Shown here in pieces: positions 1 through 8,276 of a DNA stretch of 64,000 nucleotides. A program made the position numbers and the translations under genes. The DNA comes from Proteiniphilum acetatigenes DSM 18083 (lineage in GTDB: Bacteria; Bacteroidota; Bacteroidia; Bacteroidales; Dysgonomonadaceae): contig NZ_KB905694.1 of NCBI RefSeq assembly GCF_000380985.1, positions 1 through 64,000 of the forward strand. The letters are read 5' to 3'. Each line of letters starts with the position of its first letter. Position 1 is the stretch's first letter. The notes beneath the pieces are model-generated. The model was given only the letters and a program-made list of their open reading frames with translations, made no database searches and was not told the DNA's origin.

Positions 1-154
1 CTTCTTCACTCATCTTCTTGTACCTGGAAACAGTTCTGCGATCAACACCCAACTTTTTTGCAATTTTACTGTCCGAATTGCCCGGATTACTGGAAAGTTC
101 TTTAACTTCGTACCACATACGTACCTTTCTAAGGTCATGTATCTGAGTCTTCAT
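1..154 (-). CDS. IS21-type transposase (IstA-like), N-terminal 51 residues
   Basis: This is a partial gene reading leftwards from an ATG at 152-154 and leaving the window. The 51 visible residues begin MKTQIHDLRKVRMW and contain a helix-turn-helix with the run SKIAKKLGVDRRTVSRY followed by KKMSEE. That layout matches the N-terminal DNA-binding domain of IstA transposases, which bind the repeated ends of IS21 elements. The DDE catalytic domain would lie outside the window. The start lies about 110 bases inside the terminal repeats, a normal distance for this family. A helix-turn-helix regulator is the alternative, but the repeated TGTACA end makes a transposase more likely. Confidence 0.7.
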   Translation of the reverse strand, partial: MKTQIHDLRKVRMWYEVKELSSNPGNSDSKIAKKLGVDRRTVSRYKKMSEE

Positions 155-211
155 AGTGTTTGTATTTTCGTGAATTACAAATATATGAAGACTCTTCTTT
201 AACCCTTTTTA

Positions 212-265
212 TGTACATTGCATATTGCCAATTTCTGTACATTCAATCTTGCCGAAAATTGTACA
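212..265 (-). repeat. Terminal repeats of the IS end, 24-base period
   Basis: On the minus strand three TGTACA boxes lie at 260-265, 236-241 and 212-217. The spacing is exactly 24 bases in both intervals, and the two 24-base units share further bases such as the TTGGCAA/TCGGCAA core. These are probably the transposase-binding repeats of the insertion sequence. The outermost TG at 265 is the likely tip. Confidence 0.7.
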
Positions 266-1255
266 TGCGAAGTTACTGATTACAAGGACCTCTATCCCCC
301 TCTTTCGGTTGTATGTCCTGGAGAGAGTTGTTCCATAGTAATAGAGCAGATTGATATCAGTATTATTCTGATTATATGCTTTTTCCAGCCAGCTAACTGA
401 TTCATAATACAATTTGGAAGCATACAAGCTCATACCCAGATAGTAACAGGTTGTATATGAACTGTCACCCAAAATAATATTTTCCTTTAACCGTTGGGTC
501 GCTTCCATATAGTTGCCCGCCGAGTAGTGTGCCATTCCGTTCAATTGACCGATTAATTGCTGGCCAGGGTTGATATTTTCGAGATATGTCTGCGTCAGAT
601 TGATCGCAGCATCATAAAATTTTGCTCCCAGATAGATATTCCCCAGCTTATTTACAGCCAGATAATCCGCCGGATTTTTCGCGATAGCCTGGGAATAGTA
701 CCAGATGGCGGAATCACCTTCGGAGCTGTATAAATAGGCATCACCCACCATACGAAGAAGAAGAGGTACAGAATCTGCTTCAAAGACCACTTTCGCCTGT
801 TCAATGGCTTGTTTCCAATTATTATTCCTGTAAAAAGCCATTGCTTTTTGGGTCTGAATAAATTGGTTTTCCGGTGATAAACTGTCGGCCACTATCCAGC
901 ATTGTAACGATAACGGTGAATTCCCCGCCTGTAATGCACATTCTGCCATAGAAATCGCCAGATTGGCATCATCAGGATATTCATCCACCAACTGTTTGTA
1001 AATATTCAGTGCGGAAGTGTAACTATACAACTTTTCATAACAATGAGCCTTTAGTTGCAAATTCTCCCGGGTGAATGGTTCCGACTCCAACAATATCAAT
1101 ACTTCATTGTATTGATAGTTACGCAAGGCATCCTGCAACTCATTCGACTGAGATAATAACCACACCGAATGAAGGAACAACAGACTGAAAAGTAAGATCT
1201 GGGCATGATAGAAAGTGTTTGAACTGTCAGAAGAAACCTCCCTTGCCGGAGACAT
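266..1255 (-). pseudogene. TPR-repeat protein gene truncated by the IS
   Basis: About 330 residues of a tetratricopeptide-repeat protein remain. A hydrophobic segment near residues 18-35 looks like a signal peptide or anchor, and the rest is helical repeats with typical TPR spacing (for example the AVNKLGNIYLGAKFYDAAI region), implying a periplasmic scaffold. The frame runs through the IS boundary at 265/266 and ends with 18 IS-encoded residues at 209, so the native C-terminus is missing from this copy. The remaining 3' part, if present, lies beyond the IS outside the window. The ATG at 1255 is the only start offered before a stop but could be a few codons long. No enzymatic domain is visible. 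Confidence 0.7.
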
Positions 1256-1428
1256 TCTTTATACCTGCATGTTTTTGTTAAGTTACATGAGCAGAGTCCG
1301 GATAAACCCGTCCTCTGCTCATGTCGAAAAAATGATTAACAAGAAGATAGGGTCGATTATTCTAGATTACTTCTGTATTCGACATAGCCAGAACAGATAT
1401 ATTTTTTATTTATTCAACGGAATATTGA

Positions 1429-3120
1429 TCAGTTCTGAAGCCTGAAGACAACCGGCAATGTATAACGTACTCTCACCCGCTCTCCCCTCTGGACACCCGG
1501 TTTCCATTTGGGCATAGCCTCTATAACCCTTACAGCCTCTTTATCGAGAGCAGCGTCCTGACCGCGGACAACCTGCACATCACTCAGGCCGCCATCCTTC
1601 TCGACCACAAAATTCACGATTACGCGTCCTTGAATTCCATTCTCCTGGGCTACCATGGGATATTTGATATTGTCGGAAAGATATTTCATCATGGCTTCCT
1701 GCCCTCCAGGAAATTCGGGTTGTTTCTCTACCACCACAAATACTTCATCGGAAACGCTCGCTTTAACCGGTGCAGAAGATGCTGAAGCTGAAGAAGAATC
1801 TTTGGTGTCTTTCCCCTTTAACCTGAAAACCACAGGCAACGTAAACCGTACCCTTACTATCTCTTCCCGCTGCTTACCGGGAGTCCAGTTGGGCATACTT
1901 TTCAATACCCTCAAAGCTTCACTGTCCAATAAAGGATCAACACCGCGCACAACATTAAAATCGCTCAGGCGACCATCTTTTTCGACGACAAAGTTAACGA
2001 TCACTCGTCCTTCAGTTCCTTTTTCCTGTGCCTCTTTCGGATATTTTATATTATCAGCCAGGAACTGCATCATTGCCTCATTTCCCCCGGGAAATGAGGG
2101 TTGCTCTTCCACAACCACAAAAACTTCACTGTTATCTTCTCCTACTTCTTCAGGGAGAAGATCGGGCGTATCCGTTGAACCCGGTGTAGTAACAACACTC
2201 TCCGTTGTCGCATCCTCTCCGCTTTTCTTATCCCGATTTACACAACTATTGGCAAAGACCAGTAAAAAAGCCAAAGGAAGTATCAGCAGGTATTTCGCCA
2301 GTTTCAACGTAGGCGATTTCGTTTTATTCATCATCATAATTCGTTGTTTTAATTGTGATACATTAAAGTTATTTACTATCTGAACTGCAGTCTCATGATA
2401 AGTCAATCGTAAAAGATGATATTGGTATTCTCTGCTGTCAACCCCTTCACTCAGTACGCCATTATCAGCAAGGTATTCCAAATTCATAGCCATTTCCCGC
2501 TTCAGCAGCCATACAAACGGATTCCACCAGGAAAACAGACATACCAGTTCGACAAGCATGATATCGATGGAATGCCATTGGCGTGTATGCATCTGCTCAT
2601 GCAATAAAATCTGGGAAAGTTCGGCCTCAGAATGATTTCCGGTATGAATAAAGATCCGGTTAAAGAACGAAAAAGGTGTTATGTCATCTTTTAACCGATA
2701 AACTAGAATGCCAGCGATGCTACACCTTTCGCTACGCATATTCACCTGAAGGATCGATAAAAGCTGCCCGATAAAGCGCAAGAGAAATATAACAGTAACA
2801 ACAACATACATCAACGAAATTATCCTGGTCCAGGGAACAGCCGCTCTGGCAGTACTGTCCTCATCCTGTAATATTGTCGCATTTGCCCCTTCCACAATTA
2901 CCGTTGCCTCTACTTCTCCCAATCCTATGGACGATATCCGGAAATCACTAAGTGTCGGAATAGTCCAAAAGGGATAAAGAAGCGAGAAAACAATCGCCGA
3001 CAGGAAGAATACTCGCCGCAGACGCAGGAAAGTATCATTCTTCAATACAAGGGAATAGAGCAGGTAAAACAAGGTAAGCGCAATATTTACTTGTATCAGG
3101 TATATAAAAAACGAATGCAT
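1429..3120 (-). CDS. M56 peptidase (BlaR1-like) with two TonB C-terminal domains
   Basis: This is a 563-residue inner-membrane protein. Four hydrophobic segments fall roughly at residues 5-25, 37-55, 100-125 and 274-291. The M56 zinc motif HEQMH is at 174-178, with a distal glutamate near 215. Two TonB C-terminal-like domains follow, at about 333-434 and 460-563, each with the FPGG and KYP landmarks, joined by a Ser/Ala-rich linker. No penicillin-binding sensor domain is present, so it is not a classical BlaR1. It is the third gene of the blaI-M56-M56 unit, 61 bases after its paralogue. By analogy it may cleave the BlaI repressor in response to an envelope signal. That role and the signal are inferences. 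Confidence 0.8.
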   Translation of the reverse strand: MHSFFIYLIQVNIALTLFYLLYSLVLKNDTFLRLRRVFFLSAIVFSLLYPFWTIPTLSDFRISSIGLGEVEATVIVEGANATILQDEDSTARAAVPWTRIISLMYVVVTVIFLLRFIGQLLSILQVNMRSERCSIAGILVYRLKDDITPFSFFNRIFIHTGNHSEAELSQILLHEQMHTRQWHSIDIMLVELVCLFSWWNPFVWLLKREMAMNLEYLADNGVLSEGVDSREYQYHLLRLTYHETAVQIVNNFNVSQLKQRIMMMNKTKSPTLKLAKYLLILPLAFLLVFANSCVNRDKKSGEDATTESVVTTPGSTDTPDLLPEEVGEDNSEVFVVVEEQPSFPGGNEAMMQFLADNIKYPKEAQEKGTEGRVIVNFVVEKDGRLSDFNVVRGVDPLLDSEALRVLKSMPNWTPGKQREEIVRVRFTLPVVFRLKGKDTKDSSSASASSAPVKASVSDEVFVVVEKQPEFPGGQEAMMKYLSDNIKYPMVAQENGIQGRVIVNFVVEKDGGLSDVQVVRGQDAALDKEAVRVIEAMPKWKPGVQRGERVRVRYTLPVVFRLQN

Positions 3121-3181
3121 GGTTTGTACAAGTTAGCGTGAAACAAATATCTTCTCAGAACCTTTTTAATTTTGCCGTTAC

Positions 3182-4606
3182 CTACTTTTGTTCAGCCATA
3201 CCATAGCCAACGACTACCACTTCTTCAAGTATCATCATTCCTTCTACTTCTTTTAAATCATCCAGAAGGTCACTCTTAAAGAGATTCGACTTCTCTTCAC
3301 TTGTCAGAGGATCATCTTCGGGATTATCCCACTGGAGCCTGAAAACCACGGGGAATACACCCCGTACATTTACAACATTACCACGCTGGTTGCCCGGCTT
3401 CCATTTAGGCATTGAACTGATGAGACGTTTTACTTCCGCATCCAGCGCAGGATCCACTCCCTGTAGTATATTCACATTGCTGATGCTACCATCTTTCATT
3501 ATCGTGAAGTCACAGACCACACGTCCCTGAATACCGTTCTCCTGTGCTATCACTGGATATCTGATATTGTCGGCCAAAAATTTCATCATGGCGGTTTCAC
3601 CTCCGGGAAATTCGGGTTGGGACTCCGCTACTATAAAGAGTTCCTCAGCCTCTCCTTTCTTTTGGGGTGGAGGTTCAGGCAAATTATTTCCTGCCATGCT
3701 TTTATCTCCATTCTCTGCCGCATACATGCTGTTCGCCATTACAAACAGAAAAAAGATGGGTACTACCAATACATATTTTACCAGTTGTAATGCCGGCGTT
3801 TTTGCTTTATTCATCATCATAATTCGCTGTTTTAGTTGTGATACATTAAAGTTATTTACTATCTGAACTGCAGTCTCATGATAGGTTAATCGTAAAAGAT
3901 GGTACTGATATTCCCGGCTGTCGATACCCTCGCGCAGCACACCGTTATCCGCAAGATATTCCAGATTCATGGCCATTTCCCGCTTTAGCAGCCATACAAA
4001 CGGATTCCACCAGGAGAACAGATACAACAGTTCGACAAGCATGATATCGATTGAATGCCATTGTCGCACATGTGTTTGTTCATGCAGTAAAATTTGAGAC
4101 AGTTCGGTTTCGGAATGCTTTTCGGTATGGATAAAAATCAAACTGAAAAAAGAAAAAGGAGTAATATTGCTCTTTAATTGGTACACCGGGATTCCCGAAA
4201 TAATCTGTTTTTCACTTTTTGTCCATATACCATAGATAGATAGCAATTGAAATACAAACCGTAATAAGAACGCAAGCGTGACGGCTATATAAAACAAGGA
4301 AAGAATTTTTTCCCAAGGGATAGCTACAGGTGCAACCGCCTCTCCTTCTACTACCATAGCCATACCTGGTTCACCAATAATAACCGTGGCAGTCGTTTCC
4401 TGAAAATCGGAAGAACGGGAAGTCCATATATCACTTAGCCCCGGGATGGTAAAAAAAGGATAGAGAAGTGAAAAAACAATCACCGACAAGAAAAAAAGGC
4501 GTCTCAGTCGCAAAAAAGTATCTCTCTTCAGCACAATCGCATATAAGAGATAAAACAGAGACAGCGCAATATTTACTTGTATCAGGTATATAAAAAACAG
4601 TGACAT
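3182..4606 (-). CDS. M56 peptidase (BlaR1-like) with one TonB domain and a VVVVGYG tail
   Basis: This 474-residue protein is a paralogue of the downstream gene, with the same four-membrane-segment M56 module. The zinc motif HEQTH is at 175-179. One TonB C-terminal-like domain spans about 323-425. Beyond it, an acidic stretch leads to a C-terminal motif EEVVVVGYG (residues 461-469), five residues before the end. That motif resembles the plug/TonB-box region at the N-terminus of SusC-type receptors. The gene lies 29 bases downstream of the BlaI-type repressor. A block around 3810-3905 is nearly identical in DNA to the paralogue, which suggests recent duplication or gene conversion. Substrate and signal are unknown. 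Confidence 0.8.
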   Translation of the reverse strand: MSLFFIYLIQVNIALSLFYLLYAIVLKRDTFLRLRRLFFLSVIVFSLLYPFFTIPGLSDIWTSRSSDFQETTATVIIGEPGMAMVVEGEAVAPVAIPWEKILSLFYIAVTLAFLLRFVFQLLSIYGIWTKSEKQIISGIPVYQLKSNITPFSFFSLIFIHTEKHSETELSQILLHEQTHVRQWHSIDIMLVELLYLFSWWNPFVWLLKREMAMNLEYLADNGVLREGIDSREYQYHLLRLTYHETAVQIVNNFNVSQLKQRIMMMNKAKTPALQLVKYVLVVPIFFLFVMANSMYAAENGDKSMAGNNLPEPPPQKKGEAEELFIVAESQPEFPGGETAMMKFLADNIRYPVIAQENGIQGRVVCDFTIMKDGSISNVNILQGVDPALDAEVKRLISSMPKWKPGNQRGNVVNVRGVFPVVFRLQWDNPEDDPLTSEEKSNLFKSDLLDDLKEVEGMMILEEVVVVGYGMAEQK

Positions 4607-4635
4607 GATATGTTCAATTTGGTTGAAACAAGTCC

Positions 4636-4998
4636 TTACTTCCGTTTCTTTTCAATCAGACGAATAATCTCCTCAAGTTCGTCCGCAGTAATTTTCTGTT
4701 CTTTGGCAAAAAAAGAAACCAACTCTTTATATGAGTTATCAAAATAACTCTGCACTACCCCGGACAAAAAATGTCTCTTATAGGCCGATTCCGATATTAC
4801 TGGCTTGAATACCTTCACGTTTCCAAATCGCCTCTTTGCAAGATATCCTTTATTCTCGAGGTTTTTGAAGATAGATGCCACCGTGGTATACGGCGGTTTC
4901 GGATCTTCCATTCTGTCTACCACATCCTTAATAGCACATTCGTTGAGTTGCCATACATGCAACATTACATTTTCTTCCTGGTGAGTCAAACGTTCCAT
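4636..4998 (-). CDS. BlaI/MecI/CopY-family transcriptional repressor
   Basis: A 120-residue winged-helix protein beginning MERLTHQEENVMLHVWQL, with the family segment PPYTTVASIFKNLENKGYL as recognition helix and wing, and a C-terminal dimerisation helix. Members bind a palindrome at their own promoter and are inactivated by cleavage by a partner M56 protease. Here two M56 genes follow on the same strand, and a perfect palindrome lies over the promoter at 5029-5043. No beta-lactamase is nearby, so the regulon beyond this operon is unknown. Confidence 0.9.
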   Translation of the reverse strand: MERLTHQEENVMLHVWQLNECAIKDVVDRMEDPKPPYTTVASIFKNLENKGYLAKRRFGNVKVFKPVISESAYKRHFLSGVVQSYFDNSYKELVSFFAKEQKITADELEEIIRLIEKKRK

Positions 4999-5022
4999 AT
5001 CTTTTTATCTATATTAATAATG

Positions 5023-5051
5023 CAAATCTACGATTTTATCGTAACAAACAA
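5023..5051 (-). promoter_or_regulatory. blaI operon promoter with overlapping palindromic operator
   Basis: On the minus strand a Bacteroidetes -7 box TAGATTTG lies at 5023-5030, with TTG 18 bases upstream at 5049-5051. Between them lies the perfect inverted repeat TACGAT-TTT-ATCGTA at 5029-5043, which touches the -7 box and fills the spacer. A repressor bound there would block polymerase, so this is a good candidate for the BlaI-type operator. Confidence 0.7.
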
Positions 5052-5087
5052 TGCATTTCGTAAAAATAATCTGGTTAAATAATTATA

Positions 5088-5119
5088 AAAAGAGCCGCCT
5101 CTATAACAGAGACGGCTCT
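5088..5119 (-). terminator. Rho-independent terminator after serC
   Basis: The arms AGAGCCG and CGGCTCT, with inner CTCT/AGAG pairs, form a stable hairpin between the serC stop (5143) and the blaI promoter. On the minus strand it is followed by TTTTTATAATT, so it ends the serA-serC transcript. Confidence 0.75.
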
Positions 5120-5142
5120 GGATAAGCTACCGCAATAGACAA

Positions 5143-6222
5143 TCAGAGCTGTTTCTCAAAGTCTTGCATACACCGGATCAGAGCTTCTACTGCCTCTTTG
5201 GGACAGGCATTATAAATAGAAGCGCGGAATCCGCCTACAGAACGGTGCCCTTTGATGCCCACCATTCCTCTTTCAATAGCAAACTGAAGGAAAGCAGCTT
5301 CTTTGTCTTTGTATTCTTCATTCATCACAAAGCAGACATTCATGATAGAGCGGTCTTCTTTGGCAGCGGTTCCCACGAAAAGTTTATTACGGTCTATCTC
5401 ATCATAAAGAAGCGCAGCTTTCTCCTTGTTAAGTTTATACATTACTTCCAGACCTCCCAGTTCCTTCACCCATTTCAGTGTTTCATGCATCACGAAAATA
5501 GGAAATACCGGAGGTGTATTGAACATAGAACGATTCTTGTCGGAATCGCTGATATGTGTACGGTAATCAACCATAGTCTGCAGTGGCCGGTCAATCTTAC
5601 CGAGAATATCTTCACGAACGATCACGAAAGCCACACCTGCCGGGCCTACGTTTTTTTGTGCACCACCGTAGATAAGACCATATTTGGATACGTCTATCGG
5701 ACGGCTCATAATATCGGACGACATATCGGCCACTAAGGGAACCGGGCTATCGATATCTTCATGCAATTCAGTACCGAAAATAGTATTATTGGTAGTAATA
5801 TGGAAATAATCGGCATCTGCCGGAATAGTGTATTCTTTGGGGATATAGGAGTAGTTTTTGTCTTCTGATGAAGCCACCACATCCACTTCACCGTAAAATT
5901 TCGCTTCTTTGATGGCTTTTTTAGCCCAGGTTCCGGTTTGCAGATAGGCTGCTTTTTTCTTCATCAGGTTGGCAGGAACCATAAAAAACTGTGTACTGGC
6001 ACCTCCGCCAAGCAAAAGCACCCGATAATTATCAGGAATATTAAGCAGTTCTTTCCACAGATCTGCCGTCTCTTTCATGATCCGCTCCCACCCCGGAGTA
6101 CGATGCGATATTTCCAGAATACCTATTCCGGTATTGTCGAAATTGCGTATCGCTTCAATGGCTGACTCCACTGCCGGCCGGGGAAGTACGCACGGACCGG
6201 CATTAAAATTATACTTCTGCAT
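5143..6222 (-). CDS. serC: Phosphoserine aminotransferase
   Basis: Transfers an amino group from glutamate to 3-phosphohydroxypyruvate to give O-phosphoserine in serine synthesis, using PLP in the cytoplasm. The 359-residue length is normal for the family. The N-terminus [10 protein letters not shown] is characteristic, LGGGASTQF binds the cofactor phosphate, and the PLP lysine is in [12 protein letters not shown] (about K190). It follows serA on the same strand with a 104-base gap made of repeat modules. O-phosphoserine is also the substrate of cysteate synthases, which links it by inference to the sulfonolipid-like genes at 43-46 kb. Confidence 0.97.
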   Translation of the reverse strand: MQKYNFNAGPCVLPRPAVESAIEAIRNFDNTGIGILEISHRTPGWERIMKETADLWKELLNIPDNYRVLLLGGGASTQFFMVPANLMKKKAAYLQTGTWAKKAIKEAKFYGEVDVVASSEDKNYSYIPKEYTIPADADYFHITTNNTIFGTELHEDIDSPVPLVADMSSDIMSRPIDVSKYGLIYGGAQKNVGPAGVAFVIVREDILGKIDRPLQTMVDYRTHISDSDKNRSMFNTPPVFPIFVMHETLKWVKELGGLEVMYKLNKEKAALLYDEIDRNKLFVGTAAKEDRSIMNVCFVMNEEYKDKEAAFLQFAIERGMVGIKGHRSVGGFRASIYNACPKEAVEALIRCMQDFEKQL

Positions 6223-6326
6223 ACGGTTATATTTTTGAATTATAAATTAAAAATTATAAGTTACCAAATCACCCCAGTCTCCCTATCTCCTAAATCTCCA
6301 CAGTCATTTTCCCACCTTATTATTCC
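6223..6326 (-). repeat. Modular leader tract before serC
   Basis: On the minus strand this gap starts with AAGGTGGGAAAATGAC, continues through GGAGATTTAGGAGATAGGG and GACTGGGGTGA, and ends in an AT-rich block directly before the serC ATG. Both the first block and the last 22 bases before the start (apart from the final base) match the fmt leader at 11997-12196. No -7 box was seen, so it is probably an intercistronic leader within a serA-serC transcript. Confidence 0.6.
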
Positions 6327-7253
6327 TCAATTTACCCTGAAACGTTCATCTCCATTCTGGAAGTACGCCACAATTTGATTGGCAGCAGCTAAACCCGCAT
6401 TTTTATTGGCATCCATAGTTTGTGCACCCAATTTTTTGGGCGTAGCAAAATAACGTCTCGGGAATTTTTCCAGAAATTCCTCATGTTTATCGGGTTTGAC
6501 ATCGGTAACATATTGGAAAGCCGGGCGTTCTTCCATGATACGGATCAAATCGTCTTCTACCACCAACTCCTTCCGTGCTGTATTGAGGAGAAGCCCATCT
6601 TGCGGCATCAGGGATAAAAGGGAATAATCCACACAGTAACGTGTTTCTTCCAGCAAAGGCATATGGAGGGAAACAAAATCGCTATTCTGAAACAATTCCT
6701 TATTAGTATATGCAGTGATCACTCCATATTCTCCTTCTTTACGCAAGTCATCATGCGTAAGCGTAGGTGAAAAAGCATACACCGGCATATCGAAGCCTCT
6801 CGCTATCTTGGCCACCATCTTGGCCACGTTCCCGAAAGCATATAAACCCAGCCGTCTGCGAGTCAACTCACGTCCTACCGAACCATCGAAATGATTACGC
6901 TGCGCATAAATCATCATTCCGAAAACAAGCTCAGCCACAGCATTGGCATTCTGTCCGGGAGTGTTCATTACACAGATACCACAATCGGTAGCGGCTTCCA
7001 GATCCACATTATCGTATCCTGCCCCGGCCCTGACAATTATTTTCAGATTGGGGGCAGCTTCCATTACATTCTTGTTGACAATATCACTTCGTATGATCAA
7101 AGCATCCACGTCCTTCACAGCATCAAGCAACTGGCTTTCCGCCTCATACTTCTCTAACTTCACGAACTGATGACCCGCAGATTCTATAATATGTTGAATC
7201 CCCTGCACAGCAGGTAAAGCGAATGGCTTACTCGTTGCCAAAAGTACTTTCAT
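6327..7253 (-). CDS. serA: D-3-phosphoglycerate dehydrogenase, lysine active-site type
   Basis: Catalyses the first step of serine synthesis, NAD-dependent oxidation of 3-phosphoglycerate. I chose the ATG at 7253 (MKVLLATSKPF, 308 residues), which fits family length. ATGs at 7259 and 7304 only add a tail. The substrate/NAD arginine is in NTARKE (R227). The usual catalytic histidine of TPHxGA is replaced in ATPKKLGAQT (K273/K274), as in the short PGDH group that uses lysine. The nucleotide loop AFGNVA departs from GxGxxG. There is no ACT or ASB regulatory domain. It is co-directional with serC. Confidence 0.92.
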   Translation of the reverse strand: MKVLLATSKPFALPAVQGIQHIIESAGHQFVKLEKYEAESQLLDAVKDVDALIIRSDIVNKNVMEAAPNLKIIVRAGAGYDNVDLEAATDCGICVMNTPGQNANAVAELVFGMMIYAQRNHFDGSVGRELTRRRLGLYAFGNVAKMVAKIARGFDMPVYAFSPTLTHDDLRKEGEYGVITAYTNKELFQNSDFVSLHMPLLEETRYCVDYSLLSLMPQDGLLLNTARKELVVEDDLIRIMEERPAFQYVTDVKPDKHEEFLEKFPRRYFATPKKLGAQTMDANKNAGLAAANQIVAYFQNGDERFRVN

Positions 7254-7356
7254 ATTCATCCTTTGTTTATAAAAATTCACCGGATACTCGACCGATTCCC
7301 TCAAAGCAGGGCTTTTTATACACTTTTTTAAATTATCACTTTGTAATTAAGAAGTG

Positions 7357-7364
7357 CAAATTTA
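7357..7364 (-). promoter_or_regulatory. Probable -7 box of the serA-serC promoter
   Basis: TAAATTTG on the minus strand fits the Bacteroidetes TAnnTTTG consensus and lies about 100 bases upstream of serA in the divergent serA/recR gap. The -33 element is not clear. Confidence 0.45.
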
Positions 7365-7440
7365 CAAACTTATATCTAACAAAAAACGAAATCGGAATAA
7401 AAAATCCATGATGATTCTATTTTCTACGATTTAAAAGTTA

Positions 7441-7472
7441 TTTGCCCGATAAATTGAATCATCGTATCTTTG
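7441..7472 (+). promoter_or_regulatory. recR promoter (TTTG-N20-TATCTTTG)
   Basis: TTTG at 7441-7444 and TATCTTTG at 7465-7472 match the Bacteroidetes primary-sigma consensus with 20 bases between them. Transcription would begin roughly 18 bases before the recR ATG. Confidence 0.75.
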
Positions 7473-7495
7473 TACCACTCGAAAATGTTACGTAA

Positions 7496-8128
7496 ATGAA
7501 CAGTCCTTACCCATCCGCTTTACTCGAAAATGCAGTCAATGAATTTGCCAATCTTCCCGGGATTGGTAGAAAATCAGCACTGCGACTGGTACTTCATCTG
7601 TTACGTCAGGATGAAGACAGAGTAGCCAATTTTGCCGGCACTATGCTGAAATTGAAGCGGGAGATTAAATATTGTGCTGTCTGTCATAACATTTCCGATA
7701 CCGAGGTATGTAATATTTGCAGTGACAAATCCCGAGACAGTTCTTTGATCTGCGTAGTGGAGAATGTAAAGGAGGTAATGGCCATTGAGAAAACAGTACA
7801 ATTTGGCGGCCTTTACCATGTTTTAGGGGGTATTATCTCCCCTATCGACGGTATCGGCCCGTCCGATCTGGAAATAGCCAGTCTCGAAGAGAGGGTGAAA
7901 TCGGGCGAAGTCCGGGAGGTGATCCTTGCCCTCAGTGCTACCATGGAGGGCGACACTACCAATTTTTATATCTACCGTAAGCTTCAGCCTTATGGAGTAA
8001 AAGTGAGTATTATAGCCAGAGGGGTATCAATTGGCGATGAGATTGAGTATGCTGATGAGGTGACACTTGGCCGCTCCATTTTGAACCGGACGCCGTTTGA
8101 TGAATCCTATAAACTTGTTTCAAAATGA
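7496..8128 (+). CDS. recR: Recombination mediator RecR
   Basis: RecR works with RecO and RecF to load RecA at gaps during repair. The 210-residue protein has the N-terminal helix-hairpin-helix ([13 protein letters not shown]), the C4 zinc finger (C60, C63, C72, C75), a Toprim domain beginning at SLICVVEN and the Walker-like C-terminus. It has its own promoter. Confidence 0.97.
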   Translation: MNSPYPSALLENAVNEFANLPGIGRKSALRLVLHLLRQDEDRVANFAGTMLKLKREIKYCAVCHNISDTEVCNICSDKSRDSSLICVVENVKEVMAIEKTVQFGGLYHVLGGIISPIDGIGPSDLEIASLEERVKSGEVREVILALSATMEGDTTNFYIYRKLQPYGVKVSIIARGVSIGDEIEYADEVTLGRSILNRTPFDESYKLVSK

Positions 8129-8276
8129 AACGAGCATGTAAGTCGATTTAATGATGTGCTGACTTGTCCCGATCTTCGGGAAGTAGTGCAGGTTTGATAA
8201 TTACTAATCGATAAATCGTTAAATTAACTAATCATTCCGGGTCCATACACTTTAATGAAAAAAGTGAAATAATGAT
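8129..8276 (+). repeat. Modular gap between recR and the membrane-protein gene
   Basis: The gap carries module-type sequence in sense orientation: GATTTAATGATGTGCTGA, then a small hairpin CCCGA-TCT-TCGGG at 8168-8180, then TGATAATTACTAATCG and AAAAAGTGAAATAATGAT before the start. A related CCGACAAGTAGTGCC fragment occurs near 17510. No promoter box is evident. Confidence 0.4.

Larger units (their letters stand above)
1..265 (-). mobile_element. IS21-type insertion sequence, left end only
   Basis: The start of the window is the transposase-proximal end of an insertion sequence that runs off the left edge. On the minus strand the element begins at 265 with TGTACA, and TGTACA recurs at 236-241 and 212-217, exactly 24 bases apart each time. 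Short terminal repeats starting with TG are typical of IS21-family ends. A transposase reading frame starts at 154, inside the element. The boundary at 265/266 is supported by the neighbouring TPR reading frame, whose sensible protein sequence stops there. The far end, istB and the target duplication lie outside the window. The family assignment is an inference from the ends and the helix-turn-helix. Confidence 0.7.

Noticed and set aside
1429-4998. Beta-lactam resistance regulon (blaR1-blaI)
   Set aside because: No penicillin-binding sensor domain and no beta-lactamase; the C-terminal domains are TonB-like.
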